A stretch of 64,000 nt of DNA from Halichondria panicea (GCF_963675165.1 NC_087377.1:13078198-13142197); one strand, 5' to 3'. Numbered from the stretch's first letter, positions 1-11,974 are shown. The notes: generated by a model not told the origin, from the sequence alone. Program-made: numbers and translations.

Positions 1-17
1 AAAAAGAATCAACTCAC

Positions 18-2133
18 TTTCTTTGAATTCCTTGGACCGTCATGCCTCAGCTCACTGTAGTCTCCCTGAGCAGTGACACATACACTACTGTAACACACTG
101 AGTTTATGATCTTACCTGAAGTCCCGACATTTCCACAACATCTTCATTGAGCTCATCTGATTTCTGTCTCCTCAGTAACAGCAGGGCAATCACCACAATG
201 ACCACGAGGCACACAACCACCAGTATACCACCAACAACACCACCTACTACTATAGGTCCAATGCCAGTACCTGGGGGTGATATAATTATGTACAGAGCAA
301 TGTAAAACTAAACAAGTTTATATATAAACATCACCTTCAGTCCTAACTACACACATGATTGCTTCGGGTTCAGTGCTCCATTCTCCAGCATTATTGCAAG
401 TGATGGTGTTGGGCCCAGTCAGTGAGAGTTCATTGTCACACTGGTAAGTCAGCACTGTTCCCTCCAACACTGTCTCGTTCAACCTTTTGTAGTTCACTAT
501 AGTCCCGTTTAAGGGCTCGTCAGGAACAGTGCAGTTGACTAAAATTAGATCAAGGATTGGAAACGGTCGATATTCTGCGATACAACTGTACTGTATTACC
601 TGGACTCACTCTGCATACCAAGCTCCCAGGATTCTCCACCCACTCTCCCCTACCCCCTACATCAGTGCATGTGCTGGTCCTCACATCAAGGGGGAACAGT
701 CCATCATCACAGCGATAGATGACCTGTGAACCCAGTGAGAAGGGTGGTGTTTCCATACCATTGATGTCCACAGTGCCATTGTACGGTACTGTTGGAGAGT
801 CACAGGTGACCGAGGGATCTAATAAGGTCACCATAGAAATATGTACACATTCAATCTGTTATGTATGATATCTATACCTGTAACTGGACTGCTGCAGTCA
901 AAGGTCCCAGGGTCAGGAGACCACCCACTACTGCCACAGGTTGAGGTTATCACTTCACTGTCTCTGCAAGTGAAGGTGAGCATGGATCCACCAATAGTGA
1001 CAGGAGGTGTGTTGGTGATAGTCACATCAGCAGCAGTAGACGGTGTGGGGCACACAACTGCATTAAGGAGGAGGAATTATATAGTATTAGCTATATAAAT
1101 CATGACTGACTTAGATCCATAATTAAACTCTCTTGGCTCATTCCTGCACAGTTGTCAGCTCTGATAGTCACATTGTAGAGAGTGTTGTAGGAGACAGTTA
1201 TCTGTGCCGAGATGGCCTCCACGGTGACTGGTGACCCGGACAAAGGTGTTGGGGAGATAGTAACGACATAGTTGACAGACACACTGCCAGTAGAGGAGGG
1301 AGGGCCCCACTCCAGGGTAGTATTAGAGTAGCTGGGTTGGTTTAGAGTGAAGGAGACTCTTGGACTCAAGGGAGGGGAGGGTGGATCTGTGTGTGTGTGT
1401 GCATTATACAGGGTGTCTTACAGGATTTTGAAGTAGAGGGGGGAAGTAACAAAAGTAACCAGAAAATTTTGCTACCCTGTTAGTATGTAAAATTGCCAGC
1501 TATGGACACTCAGGTCATACATGAATGCACATTTTAGGGGGGGGGGGGAGAAATTGGATCTAGGGGGGGATATCTCCCCTTCCCCCCTGTACAAAACCAT
1601 GGCACATCATACACTGCATGCACTGTATTATTCGTTTCACGGAAACCAGGCAACGCCCAAACTCTGTCATTCTCATTCATCAACCACTCACCAGCAACAG
1701 TAATGGGAAGAGGACCTTCTCGTGAGCTAGCCCCAATACACTCCACCATAAAACCCTCCACAATGGAGGCCTCGGACAGTGAAGTGAGAGTGGCAGTGAC
1801 ATTATTTTCACTCGTGTCATTGCGAACACCACGGAATGCTGGAATACCTTCTGTGGCATCATCATTATTAAAACGTAAAAATATGCTGAACCGGGCCCCT
1901 TGCAGTGGAGTGATATCCCATTGTATAAAGCTACCAGGCAGAGTGCAGGTGAAGGTGACAGTGTCATCAGGACAAGCCACAGTGGGGGTTATTGTCAAAT
2001 AAGCTGCTTTGTGTAACATTGTTTAATAATAATTTATTATATACATCTACCTACCTTCCCCTCGGCATGACCAACTTAAAATAAGCAACGCTAGAGTGAC
2101 AGCAATCTGTAGATCTGATGATCTTGCATTCAT
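18..2133 (-). CDS. Receptor gene A: signal peptide, Ig-like, FN3, three sushi domains, membrane helix; 3' end outside window
   Basis: Type I membrane protein, read right to left. Exons by eye: 2055-2133 (ATG and hydrophobic signal peptide starting MNARSSDLQIAV), 1692-2006 (Ig-like, CPDDTVTFTC), 1111-1386 (FN3-like), 878-1057 and 600-818 (sushi/CCP), 335-538 (third CCP), 116-270 (membrane helix rich in V/G/L followed by LLLLRRQK), 18-65 (tail with GDYSEL, a tyrosine motif of YxxL type). All joins have GT-AG ends and matching phase; the Ig, FN3 and CCP exons are flanked by phase-1 introns, as usual for shuffled extracellular modules. The 3' end of the gene lies beyond position 1. Likely a cell-surface recognition or adhesion receptor; ligand unknown. 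Exons 1-5 are nearly identical to gene B at 41742-45412, but the membrane and tail exons are unrelated to it. Reading frame is intact in every exon seen. Confidence 0.82.
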
Positions 2134-2192
2134 CTCTGCTACTCTCTCTCTCTATATATTAGGTCTGCACAAAAACCATTCGCTACTAGTAC
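545..2192 (-). repeat. Left arm of inverted segmental duplication (receptor ectodomain)
   Basis: Pairs with 41690-43340 in inverted orientation. Exons 1-5 and introns 1-4 of the receptor genes align almost base for base, including a poly-G run, a TG microsatellite and 48-base intron 1. Differences in exons are few: three in the 315-base Ig exon, three in the FN3 exon. Identity drops in the exon for the third sushi domain and is not visible beyond it. Confidence 0.9.
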
Positions 2193-2298
2193 TCTCTCTC
2201 TATATTTAATATTTAGATCGAAGGTCTGCACAAAAAAAGAATGGTTTCCATATGCTGACTCGAATTATGATCGCCCTCTATATCTTTTCTTTGCAGTC

Positions 2299-3031
2299 GA
2301 TCCCAGGCCGCACTTCCCAGGCCGGTGAAGGAGGCTAGCTCATGGTAGCCTCCTTCACAAAGGCCTCAAAAAGGAGGAGAGCAAAGAAGAGAGGCCTGGG
2401 ATCGAGGCTAAGCTCATGGGTGCTTCTACTCTATACATAGTCTCATGAATCAGCCGCACCTTTGGTGTCAGTCTGAGCACTCTTTATGTGAAGTCATTTC
2501 ACAATGGAATGTATTACGTCACTATACAAGCTGACAAAACCATAAAAATGCAACCACATCCGCTATCTCTGCTCAGCCACATCACTGCTTGCTGCTCAAC
2601 CGCATGTAACGTTTCACTATTTGCTGCCTCCTATTCAAGTCACCTGATGCTTGTGAGCAATCTCATTGGTCACGTTGGAAATCCACTGTGGCCCATGAGT
2701 TCACGTAAAGAGTGCTCAGACGGACACCAAAGGTGCGGCTGATTCATGAGACTACTCTATACGGTGGCCCAGAGAGTTCACAGAGTACGATTGACCTTCG
2801 CTAGTAGACAGTACAATTTACCTTCGCTAGTAGAGAGTTGACCGCTAGTGGACAGTACGATTGACCTTCGCTAGTGGACAGTACGATTAACCTTCGCTAG
2901 TGGAGAGTAAAAGTGACCTTCGCTAGTGGGCAGTACGATTAACCTTTGCTAGTAGAGAGTATGATTAACCTTCGAGTGGAGAGTTCTAGTAAAAGCTCAC
3001 CTTCTAGCTAGAGACCTTTACCTATGTACGT
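2299..3031. repeat. Inverted duplicate of 60674-61726, with short tandem repeats
   Basis: Aligns in reverse complement to 60674-61726. The shared part includes GATCCCAGGCCGCACTTCCC at one end and a tandem array of a roughly 25-base unit (GACCTTCGCTAGTGGACAGT and variants) at 2777-3000. The left copy holds the MITE 2437-2753; the right copy holds a LINE 3' end. A 13-base hairpin (GTGAAGGAGGCTA arms) lies at 2323-2357. Confidence 0.8.
2437..2753. mobile_element. MITE with long terminal inverted repeats and 9-bp target duplication
   Basis: Terminal inverted repeats of about 45 bases (GTCTCATGAATCAGCCGCAC at the left, its complement at the right) enclose an AT-rich core. The 9-base sequence ACTCTATAC stands on both sides (2428-2436, 2754-2762). 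The empty site is present once, without the insert, in the inverted copy of this region near 61650. A diverged relative lies at 45690-45950. A 9-base duplication fits Mutator-like elements. Confidence 0.85.
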
Positions 3032-4258
3032 AGGGGGGTGCTGACCTTATATTTGACCTTTGCTACACACAGATGCTATCTAAAGAGCCATGTGTGGCCT
3101 GCTTTGCAGGGCCGTAAGAAGATTTTTAAGTGGGGGAGGCAGAAAAAAGGAATGGATCCTCTCCTTGCGACGCAGGGGGTGGGTCCCTCCCGTCCCGCCG
3201 GAGGCGAACTTTTTACATTTTGAGAGATAAACAGCTAGGAGAAAGATACATAAATGAAATGATCTGCATGTGAGCTGAGAGCTATACGCAAAATAATTTA
3301 TTCGACGTGTGTTAGTGGAAGCAAAGTCACGAGCAACTGCTTCAAAGTCAAGCGAATCAGTTAGCTACTTGTGTATATAAAGTAAGAATAGACGCTGGGG
3401 ATTCATCGAGCTTCGTAAGAAGAAGGTCTTAGTTCGCCTATACCTCATTCATATAATGGGCAGGCTGAGGTAGTACTGAAGAGAAAAAAGAATGAATATT
3501 GTGCCATAATGAGCTCTAGCTATATAACTTTCAGCTGCATGTGGATCAACTTACTTTAGTTACTGTACAGTGTTGTTGCAACAAACCACATGCATTTAAC
3601 CATAATAACAGGACTGTGATCTGCTGGACTCTGCAGAGGAGCCCCACCCCATTTCACTGTCTGAAAGCCAGGGGGGCTCTGCCCCCCTGGTTTACAGAGT
3701 GGGTGGGCAGTTTCCCCCTAGCCCCCCTGGTTCTTACGGCCCTGCTTTGGACAGCAGGCACAACACTAGATGTCCTAGTGACTCACTAGCCCAGTAGGCT
3801 ACAGTTGAACAGTAAGCAATTAAGCTGCATGGTTGCTTATTTGTGTGCATGTTGGCGCGGCCGGAGGCCGGGAGGCATGCATAAAACATTTGAAACACAT
3901 GCTTTGGTTCCAAGTTTACATTAATAAGTGCATGCACCTTCTGTATATTATACATACAGAAGGTATTGATTTATATACCATGGTACAGAGACTATTAATG
4001 CACATTTAATGTAAAACTTATAACAGAAATTATGGTCAGGGAAGTGAAGTGAAGTGAAAATTTATCATGTATAGTGAGGTTGCATGTATTATTGTATCCC
4101 ACGTTTCTTCCTCTGGAAACTCTCAGCTGAAAAGTAATAACATTGTTATTAGATTATAATGCTTACTTATTCCTCCTTTTTATATACCTTTTACCTTCTT
4201 ACAAGTAGATGAGTCTAGTGCCACAGTAGTTAGTGTATATGGTGCATTGTGAGTATAC
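3032..4258. other. Non-coding stretch, no gene seen
   Basis: No convincing exon. Short repeats only: a GGGGGCTCTGCCCCCCTGG inverted motif near 3675 and a purine-rich GAAGTGAAGTGAA run near 4047. Confidence 0.4.
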
Positions 4259-4261
4259 TTA

Positions 4262-4457
4262 CCTTAGCGGGTAATTTTCGTGGGGTAAAATAATTATTCG
4301 TTCAACTCGAGAAAAGGTGGTTTTCGTGAGTCGTTTAGTCGCGTGGCTGCACGGCCGGCATTCCTATGTTCCGATAAGCCACGCCTACGTTAAAATTTTG
4401 TGGAGGTCAGCCTGCCCACGAATATTTTACCCCACGAAAATTACCCGCTATACGGTA
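4262..4457. mobile_element. MITE with terminal repeats of the GCGGGTAATTTTCGTGG type
   Basis: Left end AGCGGGTAATTTTCGTGGGG and right end CCCCACGAAAATTACCCGCT form an inverted pair about 200 bases apart; the right end continues as ATACGGTA. Member of a family whose ends read TACCGTATAGCGGGAAATTT, seen again at 6089, 9714, 12455, 47088 and 48238. Confidence 0.75.
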
Positions 4458-4776
4458 TTGTCGTGATAGTGTGGTTGGACTCCGCCCAACTATTTCGGTA
4501 CGTGAATGTGAACTCGACTATACTACTGCACTGCACCACACTGTAATTTTTAGCGTACAAGATTTCAAAAACTATTATACCACAATGCTTCATTCCCCAC
4601 CTAGTACCTATGGATTAATTATGATGTGCAAAACCAAGATGACATTTGTAGCAACATTAGCGGTAAGTTGCTGTAGGTACATGTATTATAATATATTTTA
4701 TATTTTTAGTTATTGAGTTGCATCTATCGATGTCAGTCCCACTACCCCCCCCCCCGTGTGGCATAGTGGGGACATA

Positions 4777-4935
4777 CCGTAAAACCTCTATTTAAGGCAA
4801 CCATCTAAATATGCGACACTTGGACATTTCGCCCATATTATAACACCATATAAATTCATTTTTTGTGTACATTAAAACTCTACTTTCGCAAAACGTAATT
4901 ATTTAAAAGTGTCGCCTTAAATCGAGGTTTTACGG
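4777..4935. mobile_element. TA-flanked MITE, 159 bp
   Basis: Perfect or near-perfect inverted ends CCGTAAAACCTCTATTTAAG and its complement, bounded by TA on both sides (4775-4776, 4936-4937). The TA duplication and short length suggest a mariner/Tc1 or pogo-type non-autonomous element. Confidence 0.8.
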
Positions 4936-4937
4936 TA

Positions 4938-6085
4938 GTTAAGTTAGGATTTGATTCAGCAAGTAATCCCGAGGTGCGGGATAGGGTGGGCAATTTGACT
5001 TCCTCAATATACAAACTTTCAACAGTAATATCTAGCCGCGTGTAGTCAAATCCCGATGTTGTTAAGTGGGCCTGGGGGGGGGGTATGGGAGGGGAAGTGG
5101 GGATTTTATTTCAACCAGGCTCCCAGAAGTGGGGCAGTTGATATTGATGTAACCTGGAATGACAGCTTATCGGAAGCCACGCCTTTAATCTTTGCATGTT
5201 ATAGCAGATACTTCTAATTAAAGAACAATTGTCGTGGACTTAATTTTCGTGTAGGATTACTAACCCACAAAATCAGCACCCCTTGAAAATTTCGCGCTAT
5301 ACTCATAATTATAACTTGTTGCCTGAAGTTGATCCATGGTTAACTTCAGTCAACAGATTGCCTGAGTGATCAAATTTGTTATTATTACTAAACCATACTA
5401 CCTATGCCGTCATAATTATCTGAACACGTATCAAAGTGGCCATTTGTGAGTGGCAGAGATTAGTGAACTGATCAAGTTGTATGTAGTTTAAGGTAGTTAA
5501 ACGTAGTTAACGAGGGAGCGGCCTTACCTCGAGGTAAGGGGCACACAGACATACAGGCGTGCCCCTTCTTGCTAAGCTACCGCGCATGCGTAGCCTACAC
5601 GTGCAAGTACACCTGCTTACAGAACTGTCTCACGAGCACACTGGCTGCTGCTCAATTTTCGAGCCTTCCCCCCCCCAGTCGGTTACCACCTATCACCTAT
5701 TTCCATCTGACGATGTGATTACCGGGAGGGGGCTGAATGAGGGCCCCTCAAAAATAACTGTTATTTCAATACCCTGTTATAGTATGTAAAATTGCCAACT
5801 CAGTCCTACAACTAGTACCTGAATGCAAAAAGGGGGGGAAATTGGAGTTAGGAGGGGGATATCCCCCCTTTCCCCCCCTGTATGACACCCTCTCAGGACT
5901 CCCCCAAAACCTAACCACAGTCATGTGACCTTCGACTTCTAGGGCGACAGAGTCCACGGGACACCTGACTCCAGCTTAGACCCGGTACTGCCAAAATGTT
6001 AATAATATCCGCGCACCGGATATGACACTCTAGTTATTGCAACACTCTTGTGACCGTAGTTAAATGAAGAGAGACCCTGCTTTTA
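4938..6085. other. Non-coding stretch with an intron-related repeat
   Basis: No gene seen. The part 5765-5890 (CCCTGTTATAGTATGTAAAA, G-rich tract, CTGTATGACACCC) resembles repeat sequence inside intron 2 of receptor genes A and B (1400-1600, 42250-42480), so an unnamed dispersed repeat is present at all three places. Confidence 0.45.
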
Positions 6086-6088
6086 CTA

Positions 6089-7133
6089 TACCGTATAGCG
6101 GCAAATTTTCGCGTGTGCACATTTTCGCTATTTCGTTCCAGAGCCCTCAGCAGACATTTTCGTGGGTTTTACTTTTCAATGCTAGGAAATCACACCATAG
6201 ATATATAAGAAGGGAGAGGGATGGGAAACGCTACATAAATAGCATTGACGATCCGCGTTTCAGTCAATGTTTTCTTCTTTATTTCCTCCAGCCCATGCTT
6301 TTAGCTAGTACTAGGCTATAAACTAGCTACTGAGCTCCATGTATTAGCAATGGCTAGTGGAACAGTCACAACAAGGTAGCAGCAATAGTTAGTGAGACCC
6401 CTCCAGGCAGTAAAAAGCAGCTTGGACAGGCAAATTCTTGAGAGGAGCTCTGTCTGTATTGTTGAGTATTCTAGTACAGTCACAGACATGATAGGAAATG
6501 TAGCAAAGTTCTGTCGTAAATTATTGTGCCGATACGATGAACCAACTATCAATGAATACAAAGAGACATTTACCTACATTCAATCATTGATATAACTTTC
6601 TAAATGAGTACACAAAAAGTATGCTTGTCAAAACCAGAACATTACTGACCAACCTAAAGCCAAGTAGCTTTGATTTTACTTGCATACAATGCCCAGCTAC
6701 TTAAGAAAGAGGGAATCATTAATATTTTGGGCTGTAGTCACAGCCTCTCCTTGTAGAAGGTACACAAAGCCACTAGATAACCGAAACGATAATACTTGGT
6801 GAGATACACAACGCTTCTATAGGAGGCGTGGATGCTCAGCACAGGACTAAAAGTCCCAGTGGGGAGCTGTGAATGATAGTAATAACATTTCCCGCTTGGT
6901 TGGCGGGGTGTCTAAAGGCGAAACGTGGATCAACTTTTGGCATTACACAGAAGTGATTGTGCGCACGTGCTCCGTTTCCCATCCCTCTCTCTTCTTATAT
7001 CTATGATCACACCCACCAATAGCTTTGCATGTGAAATACTGGTGTGTGGGAGTTTATCCATTTTCGCGTTAACTTCTCTGCCCTCGAAAAACGCAAAATG
7101 TTGCATCCCACGAAAATTTCCTGCTATACGGTA
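6089..7133. mobile_element. Long member of the GTATAGCGG inverted-repeat family
   Basis: Ends CCGTATAGCGGCAAATTTTC and GAAAATTTCCTGCTATACGG are inverted; inner parts (TCTTATATCTATG with CCCATCCCTCTC) also pair across the element. About 1.05 kb with no coding capacity recognised, so it is either an internally expanded MITE or one carrying a later insertion. A possible end of another family (CTAAGGCCACTCCAA) follows at 7213. Confidence 0.6.
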
Positions 7134-7605
7134 TAAAGTCCAATCATTAATCCATTTTTCAGACTCTATTTCAATAATTTAGTCCTTAGTGCCGTAACCA
7201 GTAGAACAGAGCTAAGGCCACTCCAAATCAATTACTTGTTTCTCATCCCCCTGCCGTACCTACTTTGAGCCTGGTCAATTTACCTTGAAAACATACCGGT
7301 TGCTCATCACAAGTTGACCTTTGACCTGCTACTAGCGTGATTTAGTCAAGCACGTGATCTAGCACATAGCCATAGCTAGCTATAGTATCAAAAGAAGACT
7401 GGCTGCTAATTATCTTGCAAAAGAAGGTCTGCGTGATTACAGACACTCCTGCAGACACTCATAGTACATTTGTACACTACTGGTCTACTGTATATGATGC
7501 CTGAAACTTCAGCAACTAATTTTAAAACCAACTATTAAAACAGGAAGTGACTTCATAATTAATAGACCACAACTTCTGGTACCGGCCTGCCGGTGCACTA
7601 TTTTT

Positions 7606-8150
7606 ATGCCTCGAGGCGTAGCCGCACGAGGGATACGGTAAAGCTGACTGTGTGTGTGTCTGTGTGTCTGTCTGTCTGTGTGTCTGTTCCAGCTGTAACT
7701 GCTCAACGGTTGCAATGCGACGAAAGCTAACAGCTTCTATAAGGCTTCTAGCCACGTTCTCTTGGATTTTGATTCGTGGATTAGCAAACTAAAGCTTCTT
7801 TCTCGAGTTATGGCTAGTTTGACTCACATTGAAGGCTGTTGCAGTCTCTTCAGAATCTTTCATAGCATCATCTGTCCGCACAAACTTTCTATTCAACATA
7901 TGAGTTAGCCTTGCACTAAAGCGCTAGCTTTTTGTTGGCTACAATACTCAGAAAATATCTGTTAAAACAGCTAGCTAAGCTAGCATGCAGTAGCCATTTG
8001 TGAAATTGATCTCTTTGGACACACCCTTTAATTATTCCAGTGGATGTAATGCGCATGCGCGCTCATTCCCATGTGTGAGAAAATAATATCCAATCCAGAT
8101 CCAGATCCTCCTGGCAGAATCATCTTTGTCTTGAGGGCCTGGTAAGCCAC
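7606..8150 (+). mobile_element. Hairpin-ended dispersed element, TG-repeat subtype 1
   Basis: Starts with a hairpin (CCTCGAGGCGTAGCCGCACGAGG read in halves: CCTCG with CGAGG), then ATACGGTAAAGCT, a TG microsatellite, GTTCCAGCTGTAACTGCTCA and a conserved body containing GCGCTAGCTTTTTG. Other copies: 9150-9560 (minus), 14064-14559 (minus), 18565-18925 (plus). A 130-base part of its distal region is tandemly repeated at 8098-8340 (CCTGGTAAGCCA twice). Superfamily not recognised. Confidence 0.65.
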
Positions 8151-8548
8151 AAAACACTACCATATATTACAATATAGATAACAATATGCATGTACACAGG
8201 TCTTTTCTTCTTAGATATTATATACACTGAACTACAGATCCTGGAAGAATCAATTTTCTTCTTTCTTGAGGTCCTGGTAAGCCATATAATACAATAAATA
8301 ACAACAATAGATGCATGTAAATAAGTCTTTTCTTCTCAGTGACTTTATATAGATAAGCTAACTTTAATAAATTCATTATAGAAACTAATAATTATAACAC
8401 GGCGAGAGGCATTAGCACAGCGCCAGCTTGAACACTAGTTACCACTATTTTTAAAGATCAGGGTACAAGTAATAGTTGTACCATGGATATCAAGGGTGTA
8501 TTGGATTTGCCTCCAAGGGAATACATACAACTGCTTGAGGTACAGTAG

Positions 8549-8792
8549 AACCTCGATTATCCGGACACCTTGGTTCCAGAGGCAGCCCGGATAACTGAAT
8601 ATACCGTATAATCGAATAGATAAACCACGCCTTGATCCACCCACTTTATTGATAAACAGCGGCATGGTTGTCTGCGTATGCGCATGCGCAGAAGATAAGC
8701 AGACCTGTCTCCATAGTAACAGCTGCAATGCGCATGCATTCCAAGGACACGCCCATTTTCTAAACAGAAACTTCCAAGCCAGATAATCGAGG
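8549..8792. mobile_element. Tigger/pogo-like MITE, damaged right end
   Basis: Left end AGTAGAACCTCGATTATCCG after a TA; right end CCAGATAATCGAGGTT inverted to it. The expected outermost right bases are missing. The CAGTAGAACC start and TA flank are typical of pogo/Tigger-type ends. Confidence 0.55.
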
Positions 8793-8799
8793 TTACCTT

Positions 8800-8817
8800 G
8801 AGCAGCTGTAGCAGTCT

Positions 8818-8848
<31 letters not shown>

Positions 8849-8888
8849 ACCGTATACCTCGCTTGCGCATGCGCACCGAGGCATAATA
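8800..8888 (-). mobile_element. End fragment of hairpin-ended element, subtype 2
   Basis: GAGCAGCTGTAGCAGTCTAC, a CA microsatellite, then TACCGTATACCTCGC and the hairpin around the palindrome TGCGCATGCGCA, ending CCGAGGCATAAT. Same end as 13420-13951 and 46357-46905. Confidence 0.6.
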
Positions 8889-8993
8889 ACAATGCACACG
8901 CAGATATCCATGGTACAGGTAGCTTGTAATGAACACATATTGCAATTAGAAGCTGTTATCCAACCCATTTACAACTGAGTAGTAGTAAACACT

Positions 8994-9130
8994 CTTTGAT
9001 CTCTGCCGTGCATGCACTGTGCACATTTTGTGTGGTGTGCTTGCACTTCACAAACCACATTTACAACTTTAGACACCCACTTCCAATAGGGTCGGTGAAT
9101 CTGATTGGATATTGACTTCACAATGTGATC
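8994..9130 (-). repeat. Dispersed repeat, inverted copy of 22470-22625
   Basis: TTTGATCTCTGCCGTGCATG to CACAATGTGATCC aligns in reverse complement with 22470-22625. Unnamed repeat; no coding capacity. Confidence 0.65.
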
Positions 9131-9149
9131 CAAGTGTGTCACAGTAGTG

Positions 9150-9482
9150 TCCTAAGGGGTGTGTCGGCAAGTTACAAGAAATTAAGAATGGCTACTAAAA
9201 TAGCTAGCTTCTTTAACAGCTCTTTCTGACTATTGTAGCTAACAAAAAGCTAGCGCTTTAGTGCAAGGCTAACTTATAATTATGTTGAATAGAAAGTTTG
9301 TGCGAACAGATGATGCTATAAAAGATTCTAAAGAGGCCTTCAATGTGAGTCAAATAGTCATAACTCGAGAAAGAAGCTTTAGTTTGCTAATCCACGAATC
9401 AAAATCCAAGAGATCGTGGCTAGAAGCCTATAGAAGCTGTCAGTTTTTGTTGCATTGCAACCGTTGATCAGTTACAGCTGGA

Positions 9483-9517
<35 letters not shown>

Positions 9518-9560
9518 CAGCTTTACTGTATCCCTCGTGCGGCTACGCCTCGAGGCATAA
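9150..9560 (-). mobile_element. Hairpin-ended dispersed element, subtype 1
   Basis: Reverse-orientation copy of 7606-8150, with an AC microsatellite of about 17 units (9485-9517) and terminal CCTCGTGCGGCTACGCCTCG hairpin. Confidence 0.65.
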
Positions 9561-9691
9561 TGAAAGAATCACAATGCCTACCCAGACTGCACTGAGAGTG
9601 AGATGGGGTGAGGCTGCTTGCTTGCAACTGGCTAGGTTGAAAAAGTCTGAGAAATCTGTGCTCCAGAATTCCATGTTCATGTTGCGGTAGC

Positions 9692-9953
9692 CTCGAATCC
9701 ACGCTGATCAAAATATCGTATAGCAGGAAATTTTCGTGGAGGTGCAAAATTTCGCGTTTTTCAAGGGCAGATCGATCGAGTAGTTAACGCGAAAATTAAA
9801 ACTGGTATAAACTCCCACGCACCGGTATTTCAGTATTTCACATGCAAAGCTATTGGTGGGTGTGGTTTCCTGGAATTGAAACGCGAACATTTGCACCCGT
9901 GAAAATTTCCCGCTATACGGTATATGCGTATTTTAATCGACGTGGATTCGAGG
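9692..9953. mobile_element. Small palindromic element split by a GTATAGCGG-type MITE
   Basis: The outer half-sites TAGCCTCGAATCCACG and CGTGGATTCGAGGCTA are the two arms of the 46-base palindrome also found at 40950. Between them sits a MITE (about 9714-9925) with ends CGTATAGCAGGAAATTTTCG and its counterpart CCCGCTATACGGTA. The order of events (palindrome first, MITE second) follows from the nesting. Confidence 0.65.
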
Positions 9954-9959
9954 CTAATG

Positions 9960-10556
9960 TTGCAGTAGCATGCAGGTGCAAACCAGAGGAGGTTGGCCAT
10001 GAGTCATTCCTAAAGTCTCTGCTCACATTACCATAGATACCGAACAATTCTAAAAAGTTATGGCTACTCTTGCTTTGCTGAGCTTATAACACCAAAGAAA
10101 GAAAGAAGGAAGAGACAAACAAAAAGGAGAGCTTGCCTTTCTAAGTCGCGTGACGGTAGACAAGTGGTAGACAGGTGAAAATGAACGTGGGCAATCACTA
10201 ACTGGGCGGAGCCTGACAGAGCAAAAAGCTACAGCATGCCTACGCATTGCAAACTCTAACATAAAAGCTGTTAGCATCCTAGATAGTGCGCCAGAATCAA
10301 GTGTGGAGACATCGTAGACAATATCTAGATCTAGATCTCATTTATTTTCCTGGGTTCAGAACAGACCCACTTGACTAGTAGATACAGCAGTATAGTCTAC
10401 TCTAGTCTTTCTAGTCTTTTATACTTACTCTACTGACTAAAGGTCTCACGAAGGCTGTTCCTCCAATTTTCCTCTTCTTAATTATTGATCTTATTGTGAC
10501 AAAGAACAGAAAAAGGAGGGCCTGCGAAGGAGGCTATATTATATATGTATCTATAT
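9960..10556. other. Non-coding stretch, nothing recognised
   Basis: No exon or element ends seen; one short tandem AGATCT run at 10324-10338. Confidence 0.4.
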
Positions 10557-10558
10557 TA

Positions 10559-10966
10559 CAGTAGACGCTTGCTGTTCCGTCTCTCTGAAGTACAGCCACC
10601 TCGATATACCGGCCATTTGGTTTGGCATGGATTGCTAGCTAGATGTTTACTGCACAACTCACCCTAAAGTATGGTCACTCGCTATTCCGCATACTGGCCA
10701 GTGCTGGCTGCCCCAAACTATAGGTTTCAATGTAATTTTATACATTTGTTACGGCCAGATATGGCGTTTTAGGTGTGGTTTGGTAGTATTACACTTAATA
10801 GTGAGCAGAATGATTCGATCATTATCCTCGAGACAAGAACAAATTAGTCATTAGATTCGAGGTAAGGTCGTTTTTAAGCCTTGGCTATTTCCTGAAATAC
10901 AGCCACCTCGCTATTCCGGCCAAGCTGCACTGTCCCAAGGGTGACCGGAATAACGAGAGTCTACTG
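10559..10966. mobile_element. Tigger/pogo-like MITE (CAGTAGAC family), TA target
   Basis: 408 bp between TA dinucleotides. Left end CAGTAGACGCTTGCTGTTCC, right end AACGAGAGTCTACTG; the interior (CCACCTCGATATACCGGCC, GGTAAGGTCGTTTTTAAGCC) matches the copies at 20937 and 29945. The left end is the most diverged of the family. No transposase inside. Confidence 0.85.
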
Positions 10967-10999
10967 TATCCTACAGTTTGACCAATGAGATAAATTAGT

Positions 11000-11940
11000 G
11001 GTGACGTAAGTGTGATATAAGAAGCTTAGCAAGTCTGGAAAAGCTTGGAGCTACATGTTCTTAAAACAATGAACAGAAACAAGAAAACTTAGCTAGCTAA
11101 CTCGATCAGTCCAAAAGGGGGCGGGGCTCACTTACTGGTGTGCAATTAATAATGCCGTAATTATTGTTATGAGCATGCGCAGTGAGCTAGTGAAGCCATG
11201 AGCAGTGATAACTGCATGGGACCATCCCCACAACAATTCAACATGTAAAAACATGGTATGAATTGGTATGAATTACACTGAAAATTATACTCGCGCGTTT
11301 AATTATTGTGAATTCCCCCAAAATTTGCAATGCCCCCATGTTTTGTCCCGGAAATTTGGCTGGGAAAGTTGCCAATCAGATTGCGAAGGGTATAAAATTT
11401 TATGTTTGTGTGTACCTATACCCACAAATTTATTATCGCAGCATGCAGCTGCAAAAAGCCTGCTATTCCGCGAAAAAATAACCTTTTCCAGTGGTCTTTC
11501 CGTGAAAGTTTGTATATACCGTATGCTCCCACAGTTGTAAGTTTGTTTTCCCAGCCTGTGTTGTAATAATAAGTATAATGAATAATGACTGACCGAAGCA
11601 GAATCAATAAATCTTCTTTACTTGGCCTTAGCAGTATCTTATTCCATTTACTCGTGCACAGCAGCAGCTCAAAGTCTTCTGTGGTTCTTGCGAAAGCTTA
11701 TAAAAGTCTTGTTATGACTTTCTAGACACTTGTGGTATGTATACCTACCATGCCTCATACGATGCTCAGGAGTGTGTATAAAGGCCCTTTGCTACGGTAA
11801 ACATATAGACCAGGAGAAGTGCTGAGTGAGCATGATTGGACCCTAACTCAGCACTTTTCCTAGTCTTAATCTGCTCAATACATATAGCACTGGAATGCTT
11901 TGGCCAGGCGACAATGCTGTATAAATGTGTGATTTGTAGG
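11000..11940. other. Non-coding stretch upstream of receptor gene C
   Basis: Part 11265-11530 has the look of another GTATAGCGG-family MITE (ATACCGTATGCTCCC at its right end, scattered GAAAATT and CCGGAAATTT motifs), but a left terminal repeat was not clear. No signal-peptide exon for gene C was found here. Confidence 0.35.
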
Positions 11941-11974
11941 CCATTATAAGTATAATTGTTATATTCTTGTTTAG

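Noticed and set aside
8820-8845. CA/TG runs (also 9485-9517, 13872-13915, 24765-24845) as regulatory elements
   Set aside because: They are microsatellites, mostly at a fixed place inside the hairpin-ended element.
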